From Rhizopus arrhizus (lineage: Eukaryota > Mucoromycota > Mucoromycetes > Mucorales > Rhizopodaceae): 64,000 nt of DNA. A program made the translations under genes and the position numbers. The notes below the pieces were generated by a model, which did no database searches, was not told where the DNA came from, and saw nothing but the letters and a program-made list of their open reading frames with translations. Shown piece by piece: positions 13,216 to 24,879 of the stretch; the first letter of the stretch is position 1, and every line of letters begins with the position of its first letter. The DNA is taken from the NCBI GenBank assembly GCA_024220505.1, contig JAKZZE010000002.1:620001-684000 (forward strand), in the 5' to 3' direction.

Positions 13216-14083
13216 TTAGTTTGTTTCAAACAAGTTGATTAATTCTTTCGTATATTTCGCAATTTCATAAGCTTCCTTTGCAAGGTCTCGTTTCACACTC
13301 GCTGAAGCTGTGGTTTCTGGTCCAAAGTATTTGATTTGCATCACACCCAGCCTTTGAGAACATTGCGAAAGTTCATTTAGAATAGGTGTACACGTACTGC
13401 TGTAGGCATATCCTGAGGGATACGAGCATGTTGATCTTGCTAACTCAGTGATGGTGCTAACGATCTTGACGAGTGTACTGATGTGTGTATAGACTTTATC
13501 GTTCGGTTGAGGCAGTCGCAATGCACTAAGGAGGTTTTGTACTGTTTGTACGATTGTGTCTGTTTCACTCTTTAAATATGACTAAAATAAATTGTGAGCT
13601 AGAGCCTATTTTTAATGTGTATGTGTACATGTTTATGAAAACTTACTGCTAATTCTGAAGGCATTGGATAGCCTTGATCATCAATTTGTGAATTATCTTG
13701 GTCGTTCAATTGTGATCTTAGCATAGAGATGGGTGGTCTATCGTCACTTGCTCTGTAAAATGACTTGTCGCTTTCAAGACTAGTATCCTTCATTCCCAAC
13801 AATTTTGTTAAATCAATAACAACAGCAGTTAAATGTCCTGCTGAGCAATCCAGCAGACTGACAGGACTTAACCCCTTGCCATTTGCATGATGCTTTGCTG
13901 CTATCAATAGATCAGACAAAGCAGTCGAAAACCGTGTCTTTAATTCATAGAGTGTATATTTGGTCTCATTGGATAATCGACTTTCACTTGTTTCAACTTG
14001 TTCAGTAATGGATTTACAGATTGTGACGATTGCTTTCATGACCTGGATTACATTTACTGGGCTACTAGATCTAAAGAATTGTC

Positions 14084-14118
<35 letters not shown>

Positions 14119-15873
14119 TTGCTGTTGATAGTAGATCATCAATGGACGCTTGATAGGTTAATATATGATCATAGTTGATAATACCATTTCTTGTAGGTTG
14201 TAAAAAGTTTTCATTAATCAAATCAATACTTTTACTGTAACGATCTCCAGTAGGAAAAGCTATTTTATGTTAATTAAATATGAAATGAAAGAGAGAGAGA
14301 GAGCTAAGCTTGCCTTTCATAGTCCTTAATTCGATTTTAATCTTTTCATGTTTAATTTGCCAATCTTTTATTTGATTCTTGAGTTTTTGTATCTCATTCT
14401 CTGTATTTTCTTTTTCCAATGTCAATTCTTCATTCAATTTTGCCATTCTTTTTAGTTCGCCCAGCATTTCTTTAGTTTCACGCTTTACTTCTTGAACAGC
14501 ATCTTGCTGCTTTTCATAATCATCTTTAAGCCTTGTGTATTTATCATCAAGCTTTTTATATTGTTCTTCTAGTTGACAAATTATCTTTTCATCTTCTCGC
14601 TCTTTCTATCAGGATGGTTGGTTTGTTATTTTTCATCTGCTTTTTTTTTTTCTTTTTCTTTTTCTTACTATCTGTAATTGTTCCAGCAATTCACGGTTAA
14701 TAGAGTCCATACCACCCATTTCAAGTTTGTCCTTTTAATAAAATGATGAATAAATGGAGCTTATTTTTTTTATTATTATTTACTTCTAGTTGCTTTATTC
14801 TATTTTTCATAATACTAATTTGATATTCATATTCAGACCTTACTTTTTCAATACCATCATTATTTGACTATAAAAATAAGTAAATAACAGAACATTGTTA
14901 CATTCTAATGTGTTACTGTGTAATCATTATTAAGCGTAGATGCTATAGATCGACTACTACTGCTACTGTTGCTATTATTAAAAAGCAAGACTTCTTTTTC
15001 TGGAGATCGGTTAATATTTATTCTATCTGGACTATTCAATATAGTTTCATCATCTGAAAATTTGTCTAGATTTTCTACACTAATTGTGCCTTTGACTGGG
15101 ATTATTTGAGTTGATTTACTTGGTGATTTTGTTTGTGATTTTTCAAATAGTTTTGAATCAATCGAAGGCATTTTGGGAACAGGTGGGAGATGATAATCTT
15201 CCTATAAGAGAAAGAGAGTAAGTTCTAGAACACACAATAGAGATATCTATATTTACATGATCTTGATTTAGATGAATATATCTTCTTGCTAATTCAGAAT
15301 AAACATCGCTTGCAAGATCTTTGAATCGGATAATAGCCAAAGTAGCCAACTTTTGCCTTGCTTGGTTTCTTTTGGGATGGAAATCTTCTTTTACTGGTAA
15401 AAATGGAACTAAACCGGGTAAAAAAAAAAAACAATTATAAAACTGCGATTATTGCTCAATAGAAACACAACAAACCATATTTGTCATCTTTTGTTCTCCT
15501 AACCACTTCATCATAGACATCCATGGCTAATTCATGAAATTGGCTGTTACTAAGTCTTGTGAGCTTTTGACGAGCTGCTACTCGCTGAGGATGTGGTCCA
15601 TTAATTAATTCTGTTAGCATATGTTAGTTTGTGAAGTTGCTTAGTTTTATACTATAAACCTTGATCTAAGATGTCCTTTAAATATGATCCAAGTTCTAAA
15701 TAATAAAGGCGAGCTGTGTTTTCATAATGTGCTAAACTGTATGCTCGACTTGAAGTAGTTGATACTATAGACCTTGAACGGGTTGAGCTTGTTGAATAAG
15801 TTTTTACTGATTGTAGTCCTTTAGATATCCAATCTTCTTGAGGCGAACGTGGAGGTGACCTTGAGTATGCCAT
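13216..15873 (-). CDS. SPA2-like polarisome scaffold
   Basis: Ten exons join in frame to about 718 residues: 15660-15873, 15476-15610, 15257-15408, 14917-15201, 14784-14867, 14669-14731, 14314-14605, 14118-14259, 13647-14070 and 13216-13581. After a Ser-rich head come two Spa2-homology (GIT-type) repeats, LINGPHPQRVAARQKLTRLS...ELAMDVYDEV and FHPKRNQARQKLATL...DLASDVYSEL. Then a Ser/Asp-rich linker, a long coiled coil (exons 5-7) and a helical C-terminal domain (ITEQVETSESRLSNETKYTL onward) as in Spa2/GIT proteins follow. Spa2 scaffolds formins and MAP-kinase components at hyphal tips. Exon 7 uses a GC donor, and intron 8 is 47 nt with 30 A after the donor. Function is inferred from the SHD repeats. 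Confidence 0.87.
14086..14115. repeat. 30-nt homopolymer inside an SPA2 intron
   Basis: A run of 30 T on the + strand is a run of A immediately after the GT of a 47-nt SPA2 intron (14071-14117). The rest of that intron is little more than CTGAC plus AATTCTTTAG. Confidence 0.9.
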
Positions 15874-16591
15874 AAGAGGTGATGAAGAAAGAAAAGAGAA
15901 GAAAAGATGTTGAAAAAGATAGAGATTCACACATAAGAGGGACTAATTTTGGTGTTTTGTTACACAGCTTATTGTTTCACTGTAAAAGTAGCACAATAAA
16001 AAAAAACTTTATTCAAATGAAATGAAATAAACATATGTGAAATTTTATATTTAGTTGAAATGGATACTAAAAAAGTAGAAAATGTTAAGAAAAAGTAACT
16101 ATGATGAATCATAGGTTTTATTATCATTTATATTTCCAAAGAAATAAATTAGTTAATTTGCTTAGATATGTCCTACATACACGACAGGGCCAAATGATAT
16201 GAAATGTTTGATTCTATCCCATACCGGGAAAAGAGAAAAGAACAAGACTTTTCTTATTCAAAATACATTCTTTTCCTTTGTACAACTCGTGTTTAAAAAG
16301 AAATCAGGCTCTTACTTCATGGAAGCGTAAGACTAAAGGGATATTTTTTAATAGGTCATCGATCGTATCAAAGAAAAGCATCAAGCTTTTGTCTTTGAAT
16401 AAGAGATGATTTACTCTAGTTTATAAAATATAGATTGTTCCTAGTTATTTTTGTGTGCGTGTAATGTTTCTCCAGTTTAAAATCACTCTATTAAATTTAA
16501 AAAGGGCATAAAATGATCAGCTGTTTCATGTTCCAAAAACAGGTTACTTTTTTATACAAAATATAACATTTATTAACAAAACTTTCTATAG

Positions 16592-16622
<31 letters not shown>

Positions 16623-16662
16623 TCCTTATTGAATCGGTATTTAAAAGGAGATGCACTTGTAA
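15874..16662. other. Spacer upstream of SPA2-like gene
   Basis: AT-rich sequence with no ORF of note and a run of 29 T at 16595-16623, just beyond the 3' end of the deoxyhypusine hydroxylase gene. It probably holds the SPA2 promoter; no specific site is recognised. Confidence 0.5.
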
Positions 16663-17830
16663 TTAATGAGCAAGTTTAAGAGAATGCATATTTTGTGCTT
16701 GATTTTCAAGGCCATTTGCATATTGTAATTCACCGCTAAATATATTAATTAATATAACTTATTCTGTTCATAAAACTCTTTTTCTTACCTTGTTTCATAT
16801 TCATACATATCCAATGCAACCACACAACTTTCACGTACAACTTGTTCTTGATCTTGTCTATAAGATTCCAAAACTTCAAGTACTTCTGGTGTAGCAATGG
16901 ACCCTAAAGCTTCAGCTGCTTCGTGACGAACCATGTGGACTTCATCTTTATCAGCAAGACATTCTTTCAAGGCAGGTACTGAAGCAGGATGTTGTAATTG
17001 TCCAAAAACATAAGCAACTATACATAAAATGAACAACACGATTCTTTCTCTTTTTTTTTGCTATTGTTACCTTCATGTCTAAATAATGCACTTTTATCTT
17101 TCAAACCCTTTGCTAATGCAAGAACTGCTTCAGTATTACCAATCTCTCGCAAGGCAAACATGGCTCTGTAACGAACAAATAATTTCAATTTAGGATTGGT
17201 CAATTGTGCTTCCAATTCCTCTACTGATCTTGTCTCGGTTGTAGGAGGAGCAGGGTCTACAGAATGATAAAGGCTCTTGTTAGTTTCTTTTTCTGCTTTA
17301 TTCTTTGGATCGTGATCATATTTGATTTTATCAATTGCAAGTTCACAAGTCTCTACAACAGATTCATTCTTGTCGTTCAGGTATTTCTCAAGAATAGGAA
17401 GGGATTCTAATGAACCAATGGCACCTAAAGCTTCAGCAGCCTATAGATCATTTAACTATTGTATTCTCTATGAACTGTATCTTTGTACCTCGTGGCGAAC
17501 CATTTCGTGTTCATTAAGGTCTTCTAAAACTTCAGAAAGAATAGCGTTGGCTTTGGGATTACCGATTTGTCCAAGGCAGTAGGCAAGTTCATGTTTTAAT
17601 AATTCTGAATCATCCTTCAATGCTGTATATACAATATTAATAATTAATAAAAAAGAAAAAATGGTTCACAATAACAACTCAATACCTTTGCCAATAATTT
17701 CGATTGAACGTTCGTCAGCAATATTTTTAAGCGTAAATAAGGTACGAAAACGCTCAGCGAGACTAACGTTTCCAGAAGTATTGCAAAGAGAAGCCTCAAG
17801 AAGGTCGTAATTAACAGCAAGTTCAGTCAT
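16663..17830 (-). CDS. Deoxyhypusine hydroxylase
   Basis: HEAT-repeat, di-iron enzyme that hydroxylates deoxyhypusine on eIF5A, completing hypusine. Five exons join in frame: 17686-17830, 17489-17622, 17071-17440, 16789-17017 and 16663-16735, giving 316 residues (yeast Lia1 and human DOHH are of similar size). The two halves each carry the paired His-Glu iron ligands: [12 protein letters not shown] and [11 protein letters not shown] in the first, LFRHEVAYVFGQ and [11 protein letters not shown] in the second. All four HE motifs are intact. The linker between halves ([11 protein letters not shown]...[10 protein letters not shown]) is variable in the family. Introns split two of the HE blocks directly after the Glu codon or within the next one. 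A confident call. Confidence 0.95.
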
Positions 17831-19029
17831 TGTATTAAAAATTTTTAATGAAAGAAACAAAAAAAATCAAGCCACCAGGTTCTGCCATTTGACATAATTA
17901 ATTATAGTTCCGACGTTACACACAGCTATGATTGTACAACGATTTTGTTATCTGATTATTTACAGATTGTTTCACGCTTCTACAATGGATTGATTACAAG
18001 CCAAAAATATTTCGGCTATCCCTTCTTTGTTTGGCTCTTTAAGTATTATTTTTGAATATAACATAAATTAACTGTTGTCTATTCTGAAATTTCTCTATTA
18101 AACTTGAATAGCAGTTCTTTTGGTGCTGCCTGAAACATTGAAAACTATATTCCCATGCAACTCTTTTCAAAGTGTTCAAAGATACGTCTTCTTCCCATTG
18201 TTATTTTTGTTCAGCATTCACCAAATAACTGCGACATATATTCTTACGTTGCTCCTCTTAGTAGATGACATAGAATGAAGAAAATTCTTTTTTGGAATCC
18301 AGTCTTAAGAGAATAAAAACTGACAACTTTAATTACGGCAATGAAAATGGCTCTAGCTGTAGCATATGCTTGTACGTTATTCATTACAGAACTAATAAAT
18401 TTGGTAACTAAACTTTTATGCTTTTCTCATGCTCTTTTCATATCCGATGGCACAATACTATATTGATTAATTCAAAAAGACTTTACGAATAGCAAATACT
18501 CTAATCCGGCTGCAACCAATCATTATCTTTTTCATTGCAAAATAACTACCAGCAGCCTCTTTTTAACCTATTGTAGGTTTCATAAAGCCACCAATTCGCA
18601 TGTTTATCAATTATGTTTTGTTGCCAAAACAAAAATGGACCTCCGTAGTCAAATTGAAAATTGATCACCTTTCCATGATGGAAGACTTGTTCATGATGAG
18701 TGTAGTTAATATCATTGATGTTAAAGTTGTTCATTTTACTACTTGATTTGTTATGAAAGGGGAAAAGTAAAGATAGAAATTTAAAAACACGTATAATGAC
18801 TATTGAAAAATGGGGATATTTAAACTTCTTGGGAGAAAGGTACTTCTTTTGTCAAAAAAGTATAGGAAAACACGCTTGAATGGGGCCCTTGCTCATAGAT
18901 ATTAGACTATTGACAGCCAGAAAAAATCATTTTCTCTGTCGAACTGAAAATCAACATTTGGAGGCTCTAGTGGAGCCGAATCTTGTTAAAGTCTGCCTGG
19001 AAGCTCATTACAACATTATCACGTAAATT
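17831..19029. other. Start of the accessory island, no firm gene
   Basis: No host gene is recognisable. A 62-codon frame on the minus strand (18546-18734) reads NNFNINDINYTHHEQVFHHG... and YGGPFLFWQQNIIDKHANWW; I do not recognise it, and its base composition is like the surrounding AT-rich DNA. It could be a relic or chance. Confidence 0.35.
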
Positions 19030-19359
19030 AATGGTAAAGCACGTAGGCTGAAGTGCTATGGTGTGAGCTTGTATGGCTTTCCATGAAATTGCACACACCC
19101 GCGAGATATACAACGGCAGAATGACTACACCGGGTTATATCCATAACCAAAAAGCCAAAGTTGCAGATGTGCTAAATTATTATCAGTTAGAAAATGTTAG
19201 TTTTATTTTTCGACATGATAATGATCCAAAATATATTATCAAATTTACAATAATTTATCGCAAAGAGAAAGGAAAATATCTAGTGCTTCCTTGACCTTCT
19301 CGGTCACCTCCCCTGATTGAGCCCGATCGAGCGCACATGAAGATGTTAGAAGCTGAAAT
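19030..19359 (+). pseudogene. Tc1/mariner-like transposase relic, C-terminal half
   Basis: The frame at 19073-19294 reads REIYNGRMTTPGYI, a gap, then FIFRHDNDPKYII, matching the second catalytic aspartate block of Tc1/mariner transposases (xxDNDPKH). About 15 codons later VLP and, after a stop, a degenerate SRSPPLIEPDR segment correspond to the SPDLNPIE region. It is stopped and truncated. It directly abuts the left arm of the long inverted repeat. Confidence 0.6.
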
Positions 19360-19912
19360 TATGGAATTTGGCGTTTTCCTTGATTTTTTTTTTTCTAGAC
19401 TTTTGAGCTGTCTTTTGAGACCCTTTTCGTCCATGTAAATTCAAAAATTATAATGGACTTCGTTCCTTATAACCCTGCTAACGGACCTCTTTTGTTCTAC
19501 GACGAGAGCTCAGATGCGATAAACTTTGATGATATATCCATCCAGTATGGCGACGTTCAATGCTTATCGATCTGGACACTCTTCCTGAACCACAATCTGT
19601 TGCGATGGAAGAAGTAGTAGAAAGTCTTGTTGAAGACTTTAAAAAAGGTTACCATCCTTAAGCCTAAAAAATGTAATAAGTACGGGCAAAACGAGCACTA
19701 ATCGAGTAATTTAAGAAGATGAGCTAACAGTGCTAAAAGTAGCAGAACAGTATGGTATACCTCGTAGCTCTGCTTATTTTCTTAGTAAATATAGCAGCAT
19801 TTTGCTTTAATACCAAGCACCTCTACAAAATCAGTATCATAGCACTCTTTTATAGCAAGAAGATATTTCAAACAATAGAAGAACAACAAAATTTATTTTA
19901 ATTGTTATTTTA
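19360..19912 (+). repeat. Left arm of 553-bp inverted repeat
   Basis: Begins TATGGAATTTGGCG and ends TTGTTATTTTA; beyond it similarity to the other arm decays into a short gapped stretch (GATTGATAT). It contains the start of a transposase-like frame at 19453 and a helix-turn-helix-like segment near 19720-19800, with intervening frameshifts and stops. Confidence 0.9.
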
Positions 19913-20570
19913 GTTGATTGATATTGGTCAATGAAACTCGATAACTTCGACCTCAAAAAAGAATATAAACATCTAAATGTTTAAGTTGTCTAGAAATACT
20001 TATATAGTTGATCGTTTACTTTTTTATTAATAAGATAATATTCAAAGAAGTGTCTTACAGTAATTGCGCTACTTTTATAGTGACAAACATGTATCCATCA
20101 GGTCACTAACTACAATTTCACTAGAGTCACAGTCATAAGGACCGTTACCAGCAACAAACTAAGGTTAGATGCTGGATTCCCACATTATTACAATCAACCT
20201 CATCTTCTACTAAGTACAAAAAGAAAGAGAAATTGTAAATAAATTCTAAATCATATTTGTCTATGAATTGTGAGTTTTGTTGAGTTTTTCAATTTTTTCA
20301 GTGACAAAGGAAAACACAAAAATCTAAAAACATCACAAAATCAAGAAAACCAAAAACATATAAATATCAACAATTTATCAAGAATTATTATTATTATTAT
20401 CTTACCTCATCCAAATAAATCTCGTTTGAAACAAGCTACTTCTTTTATTTTATAAATAGGAAGAATCAATAATCCCTTGAATCATATACTTCATTGTAAT
20501 CTCTTTTTATTTTATCTTTTTATTTTACTTTTATTCAATTCAGACTGATCTACTTAACAAGATCTGGTAG

Positions 20571-22410
20571 TCATTCTACTCAAGCGAACTTACAAAAATT
20601 ATCTACTCTTTTTGGATATTACTTTATCCAATACCTTATTCAATTACCAAAACTTTGTCTCAAAAACTTATATCAAACCTACTTAAACCCGAAAGCCTAA
20701 CAATCTCACAGGAGCAAAAATTGATTGAAAAAATTTCCATTCTAATCGAAACCGAAACTCCTTTATTTTTACAAAGAGATTGGATTACAGCATACAACAA
20801 ATGTGTTCAAGTCAAATGGCCAGAACAAAAATTACAGAGCAGGTAAGTTTGTTTCTTTTTACTTCGTAGTTTTTACTTATTATCATGTAGATCTTCAACT
20901 GTGAGCATCTCATTTAAACCAATCTTTGAAATCGCCAAAGTAACTGTAGGTATGACTAAAACAATTTCTTTCTTTCTATTGATATCTATAATGCTTTTCT
21001 TTAAAAAATATCATAGAGAGATTCAATTCATGAATTCAAAGTGTCCAGTCTACAGATATCAAGCACTGTGTACTCTGCCTCTCGAAATGATTTCTTGAAT
21101 AGTTTAACTCACGATGTTAACAAAGAAGAACACAAAGAAGAACACGAAGAAGAAAATGAAGAGGCAGGTCAAGAGGAAAATAAAATGCAACAAGACGACG
21201 ATAGAGAAAAAAGTCAGGAAGAAAACGAAGTACAGCAAGAAGTGTTCAATAAAGCGGAGCATGACGAACTGGAAAAGCTGACCAAATCTTTATGCATTAA
21301 TTTACTAAACGAAACTTATCAACACTATGCCTCTCAATCTTTACCAGAAGAATATTTCAATGATATCAAATCAGAATGTGCTGACTTACGATCTCATTTC
21401 AGCGACTACTTAACTTCCATCATGTACGAAATGATCAATAACTTATTTGATGAGCTCAAGCAATTTCAGTTCGAGTAAGTCTACTAAATTTATTGAAAAT
21501 CATAAATTAACATTTGTATTTATAGCTCTGATACGACAAATATAACTACATATTTAGACAGTGAGAAGAATAAGGAAACAAACAAAAAAAGTGAAAAATA
21601 CATCTTGCTTTCTATTGTTAGCTCAGTGTAAGTCAAAATGGAGATTTATAGATATTTATTTACTCTCAAAAAACTTAGCATCAATAATTTCAATTTGTGG
21701 AAGAAAGAGGAAAAGCTTTTTGAGAACACGTATTTACGCAAATTTGCAGATATCGTTGACACCTTATTCAAAAAAACCAATCTTGTTATCAAAGACGGAG
21801 AAAACGTCTGTGAAGCATCAAAGCGAATGCAAATTATTAACGAAGGTGACGTCACATATGGTAGAAGATTGGACTTAATTGTGACTAGTGAACAAGATTG
21901 TAGAGATATCGAGCTTTGTTCTTAGAATTCAAGAAGGGCGATGCATCATATACAACTTTATTATATCAGCAATCCAAAAATATTAGAATTAATGCTTGTA
22001 TTCTGAATGAAATCCATCTTTTGACACTTGAAGAAAATATTTCTATTGCTTATCTGGACTTTTCAGGACGAAATGCGTATATCTCTCAAATATTCAAGAT
22101 GAATGACCAGTATGTTGCTCACGAAGTTGATAAATTGATTGTTATCAAGAGCTTGTTGGAACTAGAAATACTGCTTGAAACAATGTTTAGTCTCTTTAGA
22201 TGGAAAAGAAGCCTAGTCAATAATAATAATTTAGTTTCATTGGCCAACGTCAATTAATGCAACAGATTTACTCTTGCCGACATTAGTAATACTTTAGGTC
22301 AAAGCTCAAGGATTTCCCCACCTCGTGATATCAAGCCAGCAAAAATATTTATGTCTCCAAGCAACACTGGAAAAAGAACTCGAACTGTCTTTGAACAGGG
22401 TAACTACTGA
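20571..22410 (+). pseudogene. Broken gene with PD-(D/E)XK nuclease-like signature
   Basis: I do not know this gene by name. Exons join with GT-AG introns: about 20571-20842, 20891-20945, 21017-21474, 21526-21627 and 21679-22410. The middle exon has a Glu/Gln-rich stretch (KEEHKEEHEEENEE) followed by a helical segment. The C-terminal part reads GRRLDLIVTSEQD, then IELC, then LEFKKGDASYTTLLYQQ, then NIRINACILNEI: an Asp followed about 20 residues later by E-x-K, the layout of PD-(D/E)XK nucleases. Lesions: a 1-nt frameshift near 21915-21925 right at the ExK block, a TAA at 22255-22257 after which the same frame stays open to 22410, and probably a third shift near 20690. No ATG could be assigned. 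Similar sequences are, to my recollection, an expanded uncharacterised family in Mucorales. Confidence 0.5.
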
Positions 22411-22458
22411 ATAATAAAATATGCATATATCACATAATGTAGTTTATATCAATCATTA

Positions 22459-23010
22459 TAAAATAACAATTAAAATAAATTTTGTTGTTCTTCTATTGTT
22501 TGAAATATCTTCTTGCTATAAAAGAGTGCTATGATACTGATTTTGTAGAGGTGCTTGGTATTAAAGCAAAATGCTGCTATATTTACTAAGAAAATAAGCA
22601 GAGCTACGAGGTATACCATACTGTTCTGCTACTTTTAGCACTGTTAGCTCATCTTCTTAAATTACTCGATTAGTGCTCGTTTTGCCCGTACTTATTACAT
22701 TTTTTAGGCTTAAGGATGGTAACCTTTTTTAAAGTCTTCAACAAGACTTTCTACTACTTCTTCCATCGCAACAGATTGTGGTTCAGGAAGAGTGTCCAGA
22801 TCGATAAGCATTGAACGTCGCCATACTGGATGGATATATCATCAAAGTTTATCGCATCTGAGCTCTCGTCGTAGAACAAAAGAGGTCCGTTAGCAGGGTT
22901 ATAAGGAACGAAGTCCATTATAATTTTTGAATTTACATGGACGAAAAGGGTCTCAAAAGACAGCTCAAAAGTCTAGAAAAAAAAAATCAAGGAAAACGCC
23001 AAATTCCATA
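22459..23010 (-). repeat. Right arm of 552-bp inverted repeat
   Basis: Reverse complement of 19360-19912 with one fewer base in the A/T run (10 instead of 11). It carries the same transposase N-terminal frame and the same internal stops on the minus strand. Confidence 0.9.
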
Positions 23011-23639
23011 GGTTTGACTGTACTCAAAAATCCAACACGGGTACGGACTCATCTTTCCTTTTTTTCAAGCTACTAAAGAACACGGTTCTATTCTCTCTGG
23101 GGTTGCTATGACTCTAAGCTTTTGAACTACATTATAAACTTAAATAACATGTTTATTTGAAAGCGCAAAGTCAAGCGAAGCGAGTTTATTTAATGATGTG
23201 GAAAATCCTAGTTCAAGGATTATTGAAGCCAGCGAGGCGCACCTTTAAACCATCTTCATAATTTTGTTCAAATGCTAAATAAACGCCCTATATGGATATA
23301 TTGCTATTTCTTTTACATAGGGCCAAATATACATGAGCAAAAGTGTTTTAATAAGTGACCAAATGATTTTTTTTTTTACCAATTTCGTTTTTTGGATCAA
23401 ACTAATCTCAAAAACAATAAGTTTTTCTCCACTATTTTCAAAAAATCGTCCAATTGACGGTGGAATCACTGAAAGTTCATTTTTAGAGTCAAAATCTACT
23501 CTTCATAATAACTATCACTATAGGGATAGTGCGATCTATATCTAGTATTGAATATGGTTATTTTGTCTGACACAAACGTTTTTTTATCAATTTCAGATCC
23601 CATATGGCGCAATAAACAACCTTTGGTTTCTTTCAACAA
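23011..23639. other. Accessory DNA with an isolated transposon terminus
   Basis: At 23450-23471 the sequence CCAATTGACGGTGGAATCACTG resembles the ends of the element at 24680-28556 (CCAATTGACGG then a purine-rich GGAA and CAGT/CACTG). No matching partner end was found in the window. A small palindrome (ACTATCACTATAGGGATAGTG) lies near 23510-23530. No gene is supported. Confidence 0.35.
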
Positions 23640-24160
23640 TCGCGCTTACCATTTTGGAAAGTTAGTTTAGGTTTTCAATTCTCAGCACAGTATCTTGACA
23701 TCTTCGACACCTATTTGGTGACTCAAAGCTCCCTTTTACTGGCGCAACCTTTTATACAACACCATATGTCAATTATTGCCAACAGTTTGTCCTTTTCTTT
23801 TTCTCGGGGTCATTACCTTAATTATCCCATCTCGGTAATGCACGCTCTCTCAATAAGACATTTGGTCATTTTCAATTTATACCCTCATTTTTGTTATCAT
23901 TACTACGGCAGGAATTCCGCTTGCTGATCTGGCCCAATTATTCCTCATATTGATATTAAACCCAGTCTCATCAATGAACACACAGTTCTTTGTAGATGCA
24001 AATCAAGCAAGCCATTGTATTAGATGCGAGAAAAAAAAATGCTTGAAGATATCAACAACGGCAGTAGCACCCATTTTTACGACGTGAAACTTCTTGATTT
24101 ATTGGCAGATATTCAAAGGATAGTTCTGGAATGGCCGCTATTTTGAGACAATAGAACCAG
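23640..24160 (-). pseudogene. Tc1/mariner-like transposase relic, first catalytic block
   Basis: On the minus strand a frame around 23,900-23,990 reads NCVFIDETGFNINMRNNWARS and then GIPAVV, the block around the first catalytic aspartate of Tc1/mariner transposases. Flanking frames contain stops and no continuous transposase remains. Orientation is opposite to the relic at 19030-19359. Confidence 0.6.
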
Positions 24161-24522
24161 TTGTTAAGAGAGATAAATGAAAGATTACATCAACAACTGC
24201 CAGCAAGTAGTCAAAAATCAAGAGAAGAAAGCTTGAAGCGTCACAGGTTGTTGACTAAAGAAAAATGTTTGAAAGAATTGCTGAGGCTTGTAATGACATA
24301 CCTGTTGAAAATTTATACAACTTCGCCAGTCATTCTAAACGACAAATCATTCATTGTTATAATAAAACCCTATTCTAAATATTCTAATTGTCTAAAAAAA
24401 AACAATATATTAATCGCAAACTTATAAAAGTGATAAAATAATTCTTTTGAAATTGACAAATATGTTTTTATTTGTTGACAAATCTATTTCACTTAAGGGA
24501 CAATTGTTTTTGGCTTTGCGTC

Positions 24523-24605
24523 ATTTAATTTTAGCAAAGTAACATTTATCTTTTAGCAACGAACATTTATCTTTAGCAACGAACATTTAATTTTCGCAGA
24601 GTGAC
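24523..24605 (+). repeat. Four tandem 20-21-bp units
   Basis: Units of the form ATTTATCTTTTAGCAACGAAC occur four times in a row with small changes (first unit AGCAAAGTAAC, last unit CGCAGAGTGAC). They lie about 75 bp outside the left inverted end of the next element and may be its subterminal sequence or belong to the preceding debris. Confidence 0.6.
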
Positions 24606-24679
24606 AATGTTTACCGTTCTCACTGCATATCGTTTTTTCACTCCTTAAATTTAATTCACGTTAATAAAGTTTTCACTTT

Positions 24680-24734
24680 ATACTGTATTTCCGCCGTCAA
24701 TTGGTCAATTTTTTGAAAAACTTGGTCACTTTTT
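24680..24734 (+). repeat. Left terminal inverted repeat
   Basis: ATACTGTATTTCCGCCGTCA followed by ATTGGTCA and, after 13 bp, CTTGGTCACTTTTT. Four mismatches to the reverse complement of the right end; TTGGTCA occurs twice, as often seen for binding sites near transposon ends. Confidence 0.7.
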
Positions 24735-24879
24735 AAATACTAAAGTTGACGAAGCGAAGGCTGGAAATGTGATACATGCTCTCTGAGCCACACTTTATTT
24801 TCCTTTTATATATAGTAGTAATAAAATTTTTTCCTTTCTTTCTCATATCTTTCTAAGCCGCGTACCGTGGAATAACTTT

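Larger units (their letters stand above)
19360..23010. mobile_element. 3.65-kb long-inverted-repeat element or palindrome-like duplication
   Basis: Two arms of 553 bp (19360-19912) and 552 bp (22459-23010) are reverse complements of each other; by eye they differ only in one T of a homopolymer (11 versus 10). They enclose about 2.5 kb with a spliced but broken gene carrying a D...ExK nuclease-like signature. Both arms encode the N-terminal part of a Mucorales-type transposase (MDFVPYNPANGPLLFYDE, frameshifts, then a helix-turn-helix-like stretch KVAEQYGIPRSSAYFLSKY). No target duplication is obvious at the outer ends (TATGGAATTT... on both sides). Whether this is a transposable unit or an inverted duplication of a transposon fragment cannot be decided from this sequence. 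Confidence 0.6.
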
